14,391 bases of DNA from Ectobacillus sp048976805 (lineage in GTDB: Bacteria; Bacillota; Bacilli; Bacillales; Bacillaceae_G): contig JBHGUR010000084.1 of the NCBI GenBank assembly GCA_048976805.1, forward strand, positions 1 to 14,391, written 5' to 3'. Shown here piece after piece: positions 1 to 6,979 of this stretch. Positions within the stretch are counted from its first letter, which is position 1. Each line of letters begins with the position of its first letter. The translations under genes and the position numbers were made by a program. The notes below the pieces were generated by a model. It was not told where the DNA came from. It worked only from the letters and a program-made list of their open reading frames with translations, and did no database searches.

Positions 1-30
1 GCAAAGGATTGCAAATGTCGGGCAATCGAG

Positions 31-124
31 ATGGCAAATAGCCATTTCTTGTCCGAGGGCGATTCATCCCCCACCTATCGCTGGGCTTCGCCCTTCACGC
101 GATTGAGGAGGGGGTGTTCTCGCC
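31..124 (+). mobile_element. Structured segment resembling an IS200/IS605-type right end (possible reRNA 3' end)
   Basis: No gene is seen in 1-261; this part is strongly folded. A hairpin pairs ATGGC 31-35 with GCCAT 41-45. A long interrupted stem follows: GGCGA 58-62 with TCGCC 120-124, CCCCC 68-72 with GGGGG 110-114, CCT 74-76 with AGG 106-108, ATCGC 77-81 with GCGAT 99-103, and GGGC 83-86 with GCCC 90-93 around a TTC loop. The wording around 60-72 and 110-124 reminds me of sequence found after tnpB in IS200/IS605 elements of Bacillales, where the element end forms the 3' part of the guide (re/omega) RNA. That resemblance is from memory. No transposase or TnpB reading frame is recognisable in the 57 bases before it. 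It could also be a solo end, a PATE-like remnant or a plain intergenic hairpin. Confidence 0.42.
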
Positions 125-201
125 TATTTTTTCGATAAAATGAAATCCCTCTGCTTTAGTTTGCCAAACAACGCTCCATTATAACATGATTTTTCCTCTA
201 T

Positions 202-230
202 TTGTCCAATTTGCCAAATTTCCATATAAT
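202..230 (+). promoter_or_regulatory. Sigma-A-type promoter of yajQ
   Basis: TTGTCC (202-207) and a perfect TATAAT (225-230) are separated by exactly 17 bases. Transcription would begin near 237, giving a short leader of about 25 bases that carries the GGAGGTG ribosome binding site (249-255). No operator-like palindrome overlaps it, so it looks constitutive. Confidence 0.75.
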
Positions 231-261
231 AAAGATAGACTCTACGATGGAGGTGTTTTTT

Positions 262-753
262 ATGGCAAAAGAAAGCTCTTTCGATATTGTATCGCAAGTC
301 GAAATGCCTGAGGTAACAAACGCGGTAAACCTTGCGTTAAAAGAAATTCAAACACGCTATGACTTTAAAGGAAGCAAAAGCAATATTACGCTAGAAAAAG
401 AAGAGCTTATGCTCGTTTCCGACGATGAATACAAGCTTGGCCAATTAAAGGATGTATTGTTAAGCAAGCTTGTGAAACGCGGCGTGCCGATTAAAAATAT
501 GGAGTATGGAAAAATCGAAAATGCCTCCGGCGGCACAGTGCGCCAGCGCGTTTCTTTAAAGCAGGGCATTGATAAGGACAATGCGAAAAAAATCAACACT
601 ATCATTAAGGACTTGAAGCTGAAAGTAAAAAGCCAGGTACAAGATGATCAAATCCGTGTATCCGCGAAAAGCCGCGATGATCTGCAGGCGGTAATCGCTG
701 CAATTCGCCAAGCGGACCTGCCGATCGAAGTACAATTCATTAACTATCGCTAA
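262..753 (+). CDS. yajQ: YajQ/YitK family nucleotide-binding protein (UPF0234)
   Basis: The protein is 163 residues, the same length as Bacillus YitK and other YajQ proteins. It is a small cytoplasmic protein of two ferredoxin-like folds. Family hallmarks are visible: SSFDIVS at residues 5-11, RYDFKGS near 32-38, the central KQGI segment, a QDDQIRVSAKSRDDLQ stretch, and a C-terminal LPIEVQFINYR. Some relatives (Xanthomonas) bind cyclic di-GMP; in Bacillus the role is not settled, so I claim only a nucleotide-binding family. The frame is open upstream to 202, but the ATG at 262 is chosen because GGAGGTG (249-255) lies 6 bases before it and the family begins MA(K/x)xSSFD. The upstream extension would start inside the -35 box. 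The gene has its own promoter and shares a terminator with convergent malP. It has no visible functional link with the maltodextrin genes. Confidence 0.95.
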   Translation: MAKESSFDIVSQVEMPEVTNAVNLALKEIQTRYDFKGSKSNITLEKEELMLVSDDEYKLGQLKDVLLSKLVKRGVPIKNMEYGKIENASGGTVRQRVSLKQGIDKDNAKKINTIIKDLKLKVKSQVQDDQIRVSAKSRDDLQAVIAAIRQADLPIEVQFINYR

Positions 754-885
754 GAAAAGCGGAATCGTCTCGTTCAGGCGTTGCCAGCTAAACAAAAGAA
801 AAGCGAATCCGGCTCGTTCAGACGCAGAAGCTAGACAATCCAGAAAAGCGAAACCAGCTGGATTATGGAGCAAACTCGCCGGATT
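754..885. repeat. Three degenerate tandem copies of a ~44-bp unit
   Basis: Three units each begin GAAAAGCG, at 754, 798 and 843, so the period is 44-45 bases. Units 1 and 2 also share AATC, CTCGTTCAG, CG, AGCTA and ACAA at matching positions; unit 3 keeps only the start and a purine-rich body. GAATCCGGC in unit 2 (about 805-813) is the inverse of GCCGGATTC near the end of unit 3, so the region could fold. Bacillaceae genomes often carry dispersed AAAAGCGGA-type intergenic repeats, which I recall only in general terms. The array begins right after the yajQ stop and ends before the terminator. It codes for nothing I can recognise. Confidence 0.6.
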
Positions 886-897
886 CCGGTAAAAGAG

Positions 898-927
898 AAC
901 AGGGTGTCCTCATTTGGACACCCTGTT
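898..927. terminator. Bidirectional rho-independent terminator between yajQ and malP
   Basis: A perfect 12-bp stem (AACAGGGTGTCC 898-909 with GGACACCCTGTT 916-927) closes a 6-base loop. On the plus strand GTTTTATTATTT follows, ending yajQ transcripts. On the minus strand CTCTTTT follows, ending the malP transcript, whose stop codon is at 934-936. It separates two convergent units. Confidence 0.9.
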
Positions 928-933
928 GTTTTA

Positions 934-3249
934 TTATTTCGCAGAAACTGTTTGCTTTTGTACAGGCACGGATACTGTTCCGTTTTTCGGAAGCGTTACT
1001 TCTTCTCCATACACTTTTAGTTTTAAATCAGGCCCTTCATATTGCGTTAACGTTACCTCTTCCTTCGTTACCGCCACTTTAAAGTTATGGCCGCGGTACA
1101 CAATGTTAAAGGAATAGCTGTTCCACACGGACGGAATGAATGGGCTGAACGATAACGACTCATTAAATGTTCTCATGCCCGCAAAGCCTTGGACAATCGC
1201 TAACCAAGAACCTGTCATGCTTGTAATATGCAAGCCATCCTCTGTATCGTTATTATAATTATCAAGATCTAAACGAGCTGTTCTGTTATACATTTCATAC
1301 GCTTTCTCTTCCATGCCAAGCTCTGCCGCCAAAATAGAGTGAATGCATGGAGACAAGCTGGATTCATGCACTGTCATCGGCTCATAAAACTCATAGTTGC
1401 GGCGTTTCTCTTCCATCGTGAAACGGTCGTTTAAGAAGTAAATGCCTTGCAGTACGTCCGCTTGCTTAATGAAGCAGCTGCGCAAAATTTTATCCCAGGA
1501 CCATTTTTGATTTAACGGTCTGTCTTCTGCCGCCAATGTATCAACCGTACGCAAATCTTTGTCAAGGAACGTATCGTGCTGTACGAACACGCCTAACTCC
1601 TCATCGCACGGATAGTACATTTTGTTTACGATCTCTTGCCACTTGTTCAGCTCTTCTTCTGTAATGCTTAAACCGGCAATTCGCGCGCCATGGCCTGTTT
1701 CTTTTAAATATTTTACTGTTTCTAGCGTATACTCCAACGTCCATGCCGCGATTAAATTTGTATACCAGTTGTTATTTACGTTATTTTCATACTCGTTCGG
1801 CCCAGTAACACCGTGTATCATATACACATCTTTCTTTTTATTGTAATGAACGCGGTCTGCCCAAAAACGGGAAATTCCTGTCAGCACATCGATGCCATAT
1901 TCATGTAAATATGCTTTATCACCTGTATAATTTACATAATTGTATACCGCATATGCAATGGCGCCGTTACGGTGAATTTCTTCGAACGTAATTTCCCATT
2001 CATTATGGCATTCAATGCCTGTAAATGTCACCATTGGGTATAACGCGCCTTTTAAGCCTTGCTTGCCGGCATTCACATATGCTTCTGGCAGTTGATTATG
2101 GCGGTAAACAGCGAGATTGCGCGCCACTTCCGGTTTAGCTGTAGCCAAATATAACGGAAGTGCGTACGCTTCTGTATCCCAATACGTGGCGCCGCCGTAT
2201 TTTTCGCCGGTAAAACCTTTTGGACCAATATTCAATCTTGCATCTTCACCATAATAAGTAGAGAACAATTGGAATAAGTTAAAGCGGATTCCTTGCTGTG
2301 CTTCGTCATCCCCTTGAATTTCAACATCGGCGATTTCCCAGCGTGCAAGCCAGCCCTGTTTATGCTCATTTAAGATTGCTTCATAGCCTTTTTCAAGATT
2401 GCGCGCCAGCACCTCTTTTCCTTTTTCAACAAGCACGGTACGGTCATAATCGCGATCTGTCGTTACAGCTACATATTTATAAAGGGCAACCGTTTGTCCT
2501 TTTGCGGCTGCTACTTCAATTACATTTTCTACATATTCATCTTTACTGCTCGCACTTACGCCCTTCACTGCACCGTCAACAGCTACTTTCATTGTTGCAG
2601 CAACTTCAAATGTCGGCGTTCCAAATGGATTATCCTTAGTGCGCATCACTAAGGAGCCTTCATACTCCTTCACATCTTTGCTTACCTCTGTCCAGAAATC
2701 TTCATCATAGTTGGAATCCTCGTTGCGCACATCGCCGTCCATATAAGGAATAAAGGTAATTGTGCCATCATAGTTTAACGGAGTTGCCGTATACTTAATA
2801 ACCGCTAGCTCACTATCCGCAACGGATAAAAAGCGCACAACCTCAAATTTTGTTTCTTTTCCCGCTTGATTTATCGTAAACTTACGAGTCAATACGCCGT
2901 GCTGCATATCAAGCTCACGATAAAACTCCGTTACATTAGCTTTATATAAGTCTACTTCTTCCCCATCGACAAACATGCGAATGCCAATATAGTTAATAGA
3001 GTTGATTACTTTTCCAAAGTAATCTGGATAACCGTTCTTCCACCAGCCTACACGCGTTTTATCAGGGAACCAAACGCCGGCAATATATGAACCGCGATGA
3101 TAATCGCCAGAATACGCTTCCTCAAAGTTTCCACGCATCCCCATATGCCCGTTTCCTAAGCTAGTCATACTTTCTGCGAGGCGATTGTCTTCTTTGTGCA
3201 ACTGTGTTTCAACAATTTTCCAAGCATTGATTTCGAATAATCTTTTCAT
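934..3249 (-). CDS. malP: Maltose phosphorylase (GH65)
   Basis: The enzyme catalyses inverting phosphorolysis of maltose to glucose plus beta-glucose-1-phosphate in the cytoplasm. It has 771 residues, close to the ~755 of characterised maltose phosphorylases. From the N-terminus there is a GH65 beta-sandwich (start to about 260), a linker, an (alpha/alpha)6 barrel and a small C-terminal beta domain. Visible motifs include WDTE (357-360, sugar binding) and GPNEYENNVNNN with Glu486 as general acid, matching Glu487 of the Lactobacillus enzyme. HNEWEITFE (415-423) lies in the loop that separates maltose from trehalose or kojibiose phosphorylases and reads as the maltose type. HESSLS (628-633) and His674 are likely phosphate contacts. 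ATG 3249 is preferred over the in-frame GTG 3258, because AGGTGAG (3260-3254) sits correctly for the ATG and overlaps the GTG. It is last in the cluster, 65 bases after malR, with an operator-like site in the gap. No beta-phosphoglucomutase gene follows, which is unusual. Confidence 0.94.
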   Translation of the reverse strand: MKRLFEINAWKIVETQLHKEDNRLAESMTSLGNGHMGMRGNFEEAYSGDYHRGSYIAGVWFPDKTRVGWWKNGYPDYFGKVINSINYIGIRMFVDGEEVDLYKANVTEFYRELDMQHGVLTRKFTINQAGKETKFEVVRFLSVADSELAVIKYTATPLNYDGTITFIPYMDGDVRNEDSNYDEDFWTEVSKDVKEYEGSLVMRTKDNPFGTPTFEVAATMKVAVDGAVKGVSASSKDEYVENVIEVAAAKGQTVALYKYVAVTTDRDYDRTVLVEKGKEVLARNLEKGYEAILNEHKQGWLARWEIADVEIQGDDEAQQGIRFNLFQLFSTYYGEDARLNIGPKGFTGEKYGGATYWDTEAYALPLYLATAKPEVARNLAVYRHNQLPEAYVNAGKQGLKGALYPMVTFTGIECHNEWEITFEEIHRNGAIAYAVYNYVNYTGDKAYLHEYGIDVLTGISRFWADRVHYNKKKDVYMIHGVTGPNEYENNVNNNWYTNLIAAWTLEYTLETVKYLKETGHGARIAGLSITEEELNKWQEIVNKMYYPCDEELGVFVQHDTFLDKDLRTVDTLAAEDRPLNQKWSWDKILRSCFIKQADVLQGIYFLNDRFTMEEKRRNYEFYEPMTVHESSLSPCIHSILAAELGMEEKAYEMYNRTARLDLDNYNNDTEDGLHITSMTGSWLAIVQGFAGMRTFNESLSFSPFIPSVWNSYSFNIVYRGHNFKVAVTKEEVTLTQYEGPDLKLKVYGEEVTLPKNGTVSVPVQKQTVSAK

Positions 3250-3279
3250 TTGTCTCACCTATTCCTACAATTTTTTGTA

Positions 3280-3293
3280 CGCAACCGTTTGCA
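3280..3293 (-). promoter_or_regulatory. LacI-type operator before malP (probable MalR site)
   Basis: On the minus strand this reads TGCAAACGGTTGCG, an imperfect palindrome centred on CG. Its left half TGCAAACG is identical to the half-site found twice in the mdxE leader. It lies in the 65-base gap between malR and malP, 31 bases before the malP start. A weak promoter may overlap it (TTGTTA near 3300-3295, TACAAA near 3279-3274, spacing 15). The assignment to MalR rather than CcpA is inference; both families bind related sites. Confidence 0.62.
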
Positions 3294-3306
3294 CTAACAA
3301 AGGTAC

Positions 3307-3332
3307 CAGCTATGCTAAAAAGTGCATAGCTG
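3307..3332 (-). other. Hairpin over the malR stop codon
   Basis: CAGCTATGC (3307-3315) and GCATAGCTG (3324-3332) form a perfect 9-bp inverted repeat with an 8-base loop. The malR stop codon (3317-3315) lies at the base of the loop and stem. No run of U follows on the minus strand, so it is not a standard terminator. It may stabilise or help process the malR-malP transcript, or set a lower level of malP read-through. Confidence 0.5.
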
Positions 3333-4358
3333 ATCTGTTTCTAATTCCTTGCACGTTTGCCGTTTAATGATTTTATACGGTACAATAATGCTCTTAGAAG
3401 ACATTACCGGTGTTTCAATCTTTTCAATTAAGCTTTTGGCGGCTTCATAGCCTAGCTGGAAAATGCGCACATCAACCGATGTCAGCGGCGGATAGGCAAT
3501 TTCCGCAAAGATTACGTTGTTAAAGCTAATAACCGATACATCGTCCGGTACACTATACCCTTTTTCCGAGAGTGTGCTTAACACCCCTAAGGCCATTAAA
3601 TCATCCGTTACGACGATAGCGGTTGGAGGCTTTTCAAGGGACATAAGCTGTTCGACAGCTTCCTGCCCTCCCTCACGCAAAAACTCCATATAAAACACAT
3701 ATTCCTCAGGCAACTCCAAATCCGCAAGCTTCATGGCCTCTTTAAAGCCAGCAAGCCGCTCTTTCGTTACCATCAAGTCCGGGCTTCCTCCGATAAAAGC
3801 AATTCGTTTATGGCCAAGCGAGATTAAATATTGTGTCACTTCACGGCCGGCCGAGTAGTTATCGTTATCGACATACGTTACTTCTTCACTCGTATGATGC
3901 GGCTTTCCGATCAATACGAACGGAAAGTTTTGCTCAGTTAAATACTCGATTACCTTATCATTGATACGAGAATAAAGAACGACGATACCGTCTACACGCT
4001 TTCCTTGAACCATTTTTACAACGCCTTCATAAATCTCCTGCTCCGTTTCCCCTGTTGACATATATAAGGAATAATCCTTTATATGGGCAAACGAGCTGAT
4101 GCCGCGCATAACTTCCGGGAAGAATGGATTTTGAAACGATTTATTTGCTGAGCTCGGCATAACAAGGCCGATCGCCTGTGTCATCTGATTAGCTAAGCTT
4201 CTTGCATTTACGTTTGGATGATAACCAAGCTCATCCATAATTTTCCGGACGCGTTTTTTCGTTTTTTCGCTAATGCGCGGACTGTTTGCAATTACGCGAG
4301 ATACGGTGGATGGTGCGACATTAGCTTTCTTCGCAACATCCTTGATAGTAATAGCCAT
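3315..4358 (-). CDS. malR: LacI/GalR-family maltodextrin regulator MalR
   Basis: This 347-residue repressor has the standard LacI layout. The N-terminal helix-turn-helix is at residues 4-23 (TIKDVAKKANVAPSTVSRVI), with a hinge helix around 50-60 (NVNARSLA). A periplasmic-binding-protein-like effector domain starts near 62 (IGLVMP) and continues to the end. The ATG at 4358 follows an AAAGGATGGTG ribosome binding region. The gene sits between the amylase and malP in the same direction. It has its own extended -10 promoter with a cre-like box, so it can be expressed both from that promoter and by read-through. Maltose or a maltodextrin is the expected inducer, and TGCAAACG-type palindromes before mdxE and malP are the expected targets. 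Neither point can be proven from sequence. Its length and position fit MalR of Firmicute maltose clusters better than a sucrose or ribose regulator. Confidence 0.88.
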   Translation of the reverse strand: MAITIKDVAKKANVAPSTVSRVIANSPRISEKTKKRVRKIMDELGYHPNVNARSLANQMTQAIGLVMPSSANKSFQNPFFPEVMRGISSFAHIKDYSLYMSTGETEQEIYEGVVKMVQGKRVDGIVVLYSRINDKVIEYLTEQNFPFVLIGKPHHTSEEVTYVDNDNYSAGREVTQYLISLGHKRIAFIGGSPDLMVTKERLAGFKEAMKLADLELPEEYVFYMEFLREGGQEAVEQLMSLEKPPTAIVVTDDLMALGVLSTLSEKGYSVPDDVSVISFNNVIFAEIAYPPLTSVDVRIFQLGYEAAKSLIEKIETPVMSSKSIIVPYKIIKRQTCKELETDQLCTF

Positions 4359-4382
4359 TCACACCATCCTTTCATTTATCAA

Positions 4383-4404
4383 TTTAATCGCTTTCATTAT
4401 ACCA
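4383..4404 (-). promoter_or_regulatory. malR promoter (extended -10) overlapped by a cre-like CcpA box
   Basis: On the minus strand TGGTATAAT (4404-4396) is an extended -10 element with a perfect TATAAT; no good -35 box is seen 17 bases upstream. Immediately downstream, TGAAAGCGATTAAA (4396-4383) fits the cre consensus TGWNANCGNTNWCA at 13 of 14 positions. Its centre (4389/4390) falls on the expected transcription start, the usual place for CcpA repression. The remaining gap up to 4570 is AT-rich, with no gene and no convincing terminator for the amylase. Confidence 0.68.
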
Positions 4405-4570
4405 TTAAACATACAAAAACCTGATTATTCTTGCAAAAAAATTTGATTTTTTTCCACAATTCTATCGTCACAATATTTTCACTACTTCGCACAGTAATAG
4501 ATGCAGGCGCAGTTTCGTTTTCGATAGAGTATGCATATATTTTTTTGTATATATTTTCCTGGTTTCTGCT

Positions 4571-6106
4571 TTACTTAATATTTCTCTTGCTTCTTTTCTT
4601 TGCTATTATGATAAAAATTATAAAAAGAACATATACGCCAATTAGCGCGGAAATGAAAGGAATATTTAAGCCTGTCTTTTTTGCCAACGCATATACATTT
4701 GCTTTTTCACGGTCAATGACAAGGTCGTAGCCATCCTTTGTCGAGCGTACAAGGTCATCCTCTAAAAGGCCGCGCAGCTCCTTATTTGCTGCCAGCTGCT
4801 CATTTGTTAAATGTATTTTTTGCGTCTTTGTCGTATTGTTAATGGCAATTACGATTGCTTCATCCTTATAAACGCGTTTAAAAATGCTCATCCCGCTATC
4901 ATCATATAGCATTTCAAACGTGCCGCGCCGCAATGCCGGCAGTTCATTGCGCAGCTCTCCAAGCTTTGAAATATACTTTAGGAATTTATCATCCGTCTTA
5001 AAGTCCATTAAACGGCGGTTGTCAGGATCTTCTCCCCCGTCTAGGGCGATTTCCGTTCCGTAATACATAATCGGGATGCCCGGAGATGTAAATAAATACG
5101 CCAGCGCCAACTTCAAGCGTGCCGGAGGGTAATATTTATTCTCCTTCGCGACGCGGGTAAAACGTTTTACATCATGGTTATCAAGAAACGTCCCTAACAT
5201 GTACGGCCGCTTATAAAAATGCTCATCCCGTTTCCATTCGTTATATAAACGTCCGGCGGAAACATTCGGCTTGCTGAACGCCTCCGTTATTTCCTTTTGA
5301 TACAGGAAGTTTAAAAACGTATCAATTCCTGTCTCTTCATAAGCTGCTATGTATGTCGGATCATCATCCAACACCTCCGCCATTAAAAAGAAATCTTTCT
5401 TCAATGCTTTTATTTCTTTTGCAAAATCCGCCCAAAATTGCTTCGGCACATGCTTTGCCGCATCTAAGCGAAAACCGTCTACATCCGTTTGCTTAATCCA
5501 CCATTTTGCATTATCGATCAAAAAACGTGTTACATCCGGATTTTCATGATTTAAATCCGGCAGGCCCGCTAACCAGCCATTTTCTACCTCTGTTTGGTTG
5601 TTCCAATTTAAAATCGGCGCATTTTCATGATACCAATTCTGTTTGGACGGATCGTTCAGCCACGGGTGCTTGTACCCGGTATGATTGGCGACGAAATCCA
5701 AAATGACCTTCATATCGCGCTTATGCGCTTCAGCCGTAAGCTGCTTCAAATCCTTCATTGATCCGAAATGCTCTTCGACCTTGAAGAAATCCTTAGGCCA
5801 ATAGCCGTGATAGCCACCGTCTTCATTATCGGCGACCGGCGTCAGCCAAATTGCGGTAAAGCCCATATCTTGAATATAATCAAGACGTTTAATAATCCCT
5901 TGCAGGTCGCCCCCGTTATAAGACTTTAAGTCGTTCGGATTGACTTTATGGTCGTTCTTCATATCCCCATTGTTGAAGCGGTCGACCATAATAAAATAAA
6001 TCATCTCATCTTGCCAGCTTTTTTCTTCTTTTTCAGCCGCCTGCGCAGGCAGTCCATAAAAAAGAAGAAACGGGATTAGCAATAGTGTCATCACTCTCTT
6101 GCGCAT
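4571..6106 (-). CDS. Secreted, C-terminally membrane-anchored alpha-amylase (GH13, subfamily 45-like)
   Basis: This 511-residue retaining alpha-amylase hydrolyses alpha-1,4 links of starch and dextrins. A Sec signal peptide covers residues 1 to about 23 (basic MRKR, hydrophobic core, then AQA-A). GH13 conserved regions are DFVANH 137-142, GFRLDAAKH 211-219 (nucleophile Asp215), Glu244 in MAEVLD (acid/base) and FLDNHD 307-312 (Asp312). LPDL at 182-185 is the fifth-region signature I associate with GH13_45 (BaqA, GTA, Anoxybacillus amylases). At the C-terminus a hydrophobic helix (about 482-502) is followed by KKRSKRNIK. By the positive-inside rule this puts the catalytic domain outside, tethered to the membrane. 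No starch-binding domain is seen. AAGGAGGG lies 7 bases before the ATG. It starts 29 bases after mdxG, so it is co-transcribed with the importer and supplies its substrate at the cell surface. Confidence 0.93.
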   Translation of the reverse strand: MRKRVMTLLLIPFLLFYGLPAQAAEKEEKSWQDEMIYFIMVDRFNNGDMKNDHKVNPNDLKSYNGGDLQGIIKRLDYIQDMGFTAIWLTPVADNEDGGYHGYWPKDFFKVEEHFGSMKDLKQLTAEAHKRDMKVILDFVANHTGYKHPWLNDPSKQNWYHENAPILNWNNQTEVENGWLAGLPDLNHENPDVTRFLIDNAKWWIKQTDVDGFRLDAAKHVPKQFWADFAKEIKALKKDFFLMAEVLDDDPTYIAAYEETGIDTFLNFLYQKEITEAFSKPNVSAGRLYNEWKRDEHFYKRPYMLGTFLDNHDVKRFTRVAKENKYYPPARLKLALAYLFTSPGIPIMYYGTEIALDGGEDPDNRRLMDFKTDDKFLKYISKLGELRNELPALRRGTFEMLYDDSGMSIFKRVYKDEAIVIAINNTTKTQKIHLTNEQLAANKELRGLLEDDLVRSTKDGYDLVIDREKANVYALAKKTGLNIPFISALIGVYVLFIIFIIIAKKRSKRNIK

Positions 6107-6135
6107 CTCCGTCCCTCCTTCTCCCCCTACTATTC

Positions 6136-6978
6136 TTAGCCTTTCGTACCTCCAGCAGTTAGACCGGAAATGAAATACTTTTGTAATGACAAGAATAGTA
6201 TAGCAATTGGAACTGCGATTAGAACAGACCCTGCCGCAAATTTTGTAAATTCATTGCCGAATTGCTTTGCAACTAGGTCGTACAATCCAACTGCCAGCGT
6301 ATATTTCTCTTCAGATCGAATTAAAATTTTAGCCAAGATAAAATCGGTGAACGGTCCGATGAAGTTAAACAATGCGACTACGGCAACAATCGGTTTGGCA
6401 AGCGGCATAATAATTTGCAGGAAGATGCGAAAATGCCCTGCCCCATCCATGCGCGCCGACTCGTCCAATTCTTTTGGAATTGTATCCAAATAGCCCTTCA
6501 TCAACCATGTGTTCATCGGAATAGCTCCGCCGATATAGATTAAAATCAATCCTAAATGCGTATCAATTAAGCCTGTTAGCTGCGCCAAGATGAAGAGCGC
6601 GATTAGCGCAGAAAAGTTTGGAATCATTTGCAGTACAAGGAACGTAAGCAAGCCGTTTTTGCGCCCTACAAAGCGGTAACGAGAAAACGCATATGCCGTA
6701 AAGCTAATCGCAAGAACAGAAAAGAACATCGTCGCCAAACAAATTTTTAGCGTGTTCCAATACCATAACAAATAATCGCTTTGTGATGAATCAAACAGCT
6801 CTGCGTAATGTCTAAGCGAAGCGTTTTTCGGAATCATGCTTGAACCCGATAAGCTGTCTCCCGGATTAAAGGAGGAGCCGATAATCCAGATGACAGGGTA
6901 TAGTACAATAGCCGACATAATGAAAATGACTAAATACGATAATGTAAGCCGAATTATTTTTTCTGTTTTTAAGTTCAT
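6136..6978 (-). CDS. mdxG: Maltodextrin ABC transporter permease MdxG (MalG type)
   Basis: MdxG is the second membrane subunit of the maltodextrin importer. It has 280 residues, the normal MalG length, with six predicted membrane helices beginning at about residue 12. The EAA loop that docks on the ATPase is at about 170-194 (ELDESARMDGAG ending in MPLAKP), with the conserved Gly179. The typical C-terminal GLTAGGTKG is present. The ATG follows the mdxF stop after a single base, which implies translational coupling; the only ribosome binding sequence (GAGGA) lies inside the end of mdxF. It pairs with MdxF and takes substrate from MdxE. No ATPase gene is nearby, so a shared MsmX-like ATPase encoded elsewhere is expected. 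Confidence 0.95.
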   Translation of the reverse strand: MNLKTEKIIRLTLSYLVIFIMSAIVLYPVIWIIGSSFNPGDSLSGSSMIPKNASLRHYAELFDSSQSDYLLWYWNTLKICLATMFFSVLAISFTAYAFSRYRFVGRKNGLLTFLVLQMIPNFSALIALFILAQLTGLIDTHLGLILIYIGGAIPMNTWLMKGYLDTIPKELDESARMDGAGHFRIFLQIIMPLAKPIVAVVALFNFIGPFTDFILAKILIRSEEKYTLAVGLYDLVAKQFGNEFTKFAAGSVLIAVPIAILFLSLQKYFISGLTAGGTKG

Positions 6979-6979
6979 A

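Noticed and set aside
202..261. Upstream extension of yajQ to a TTG at 202
   Set aside because: That start coincides with the -35 box, lacks a ribosome binding site, and adds 20 residues not present in the family.
4435..4452. A-run/T-run inverted repeat in the amylase-malR gap as a terminator
   Set aside because: The stem would be purely A-T with no G-C pairs, so it is unlikely to terminate. Read-through from the amylase into malR cannot be excluded.
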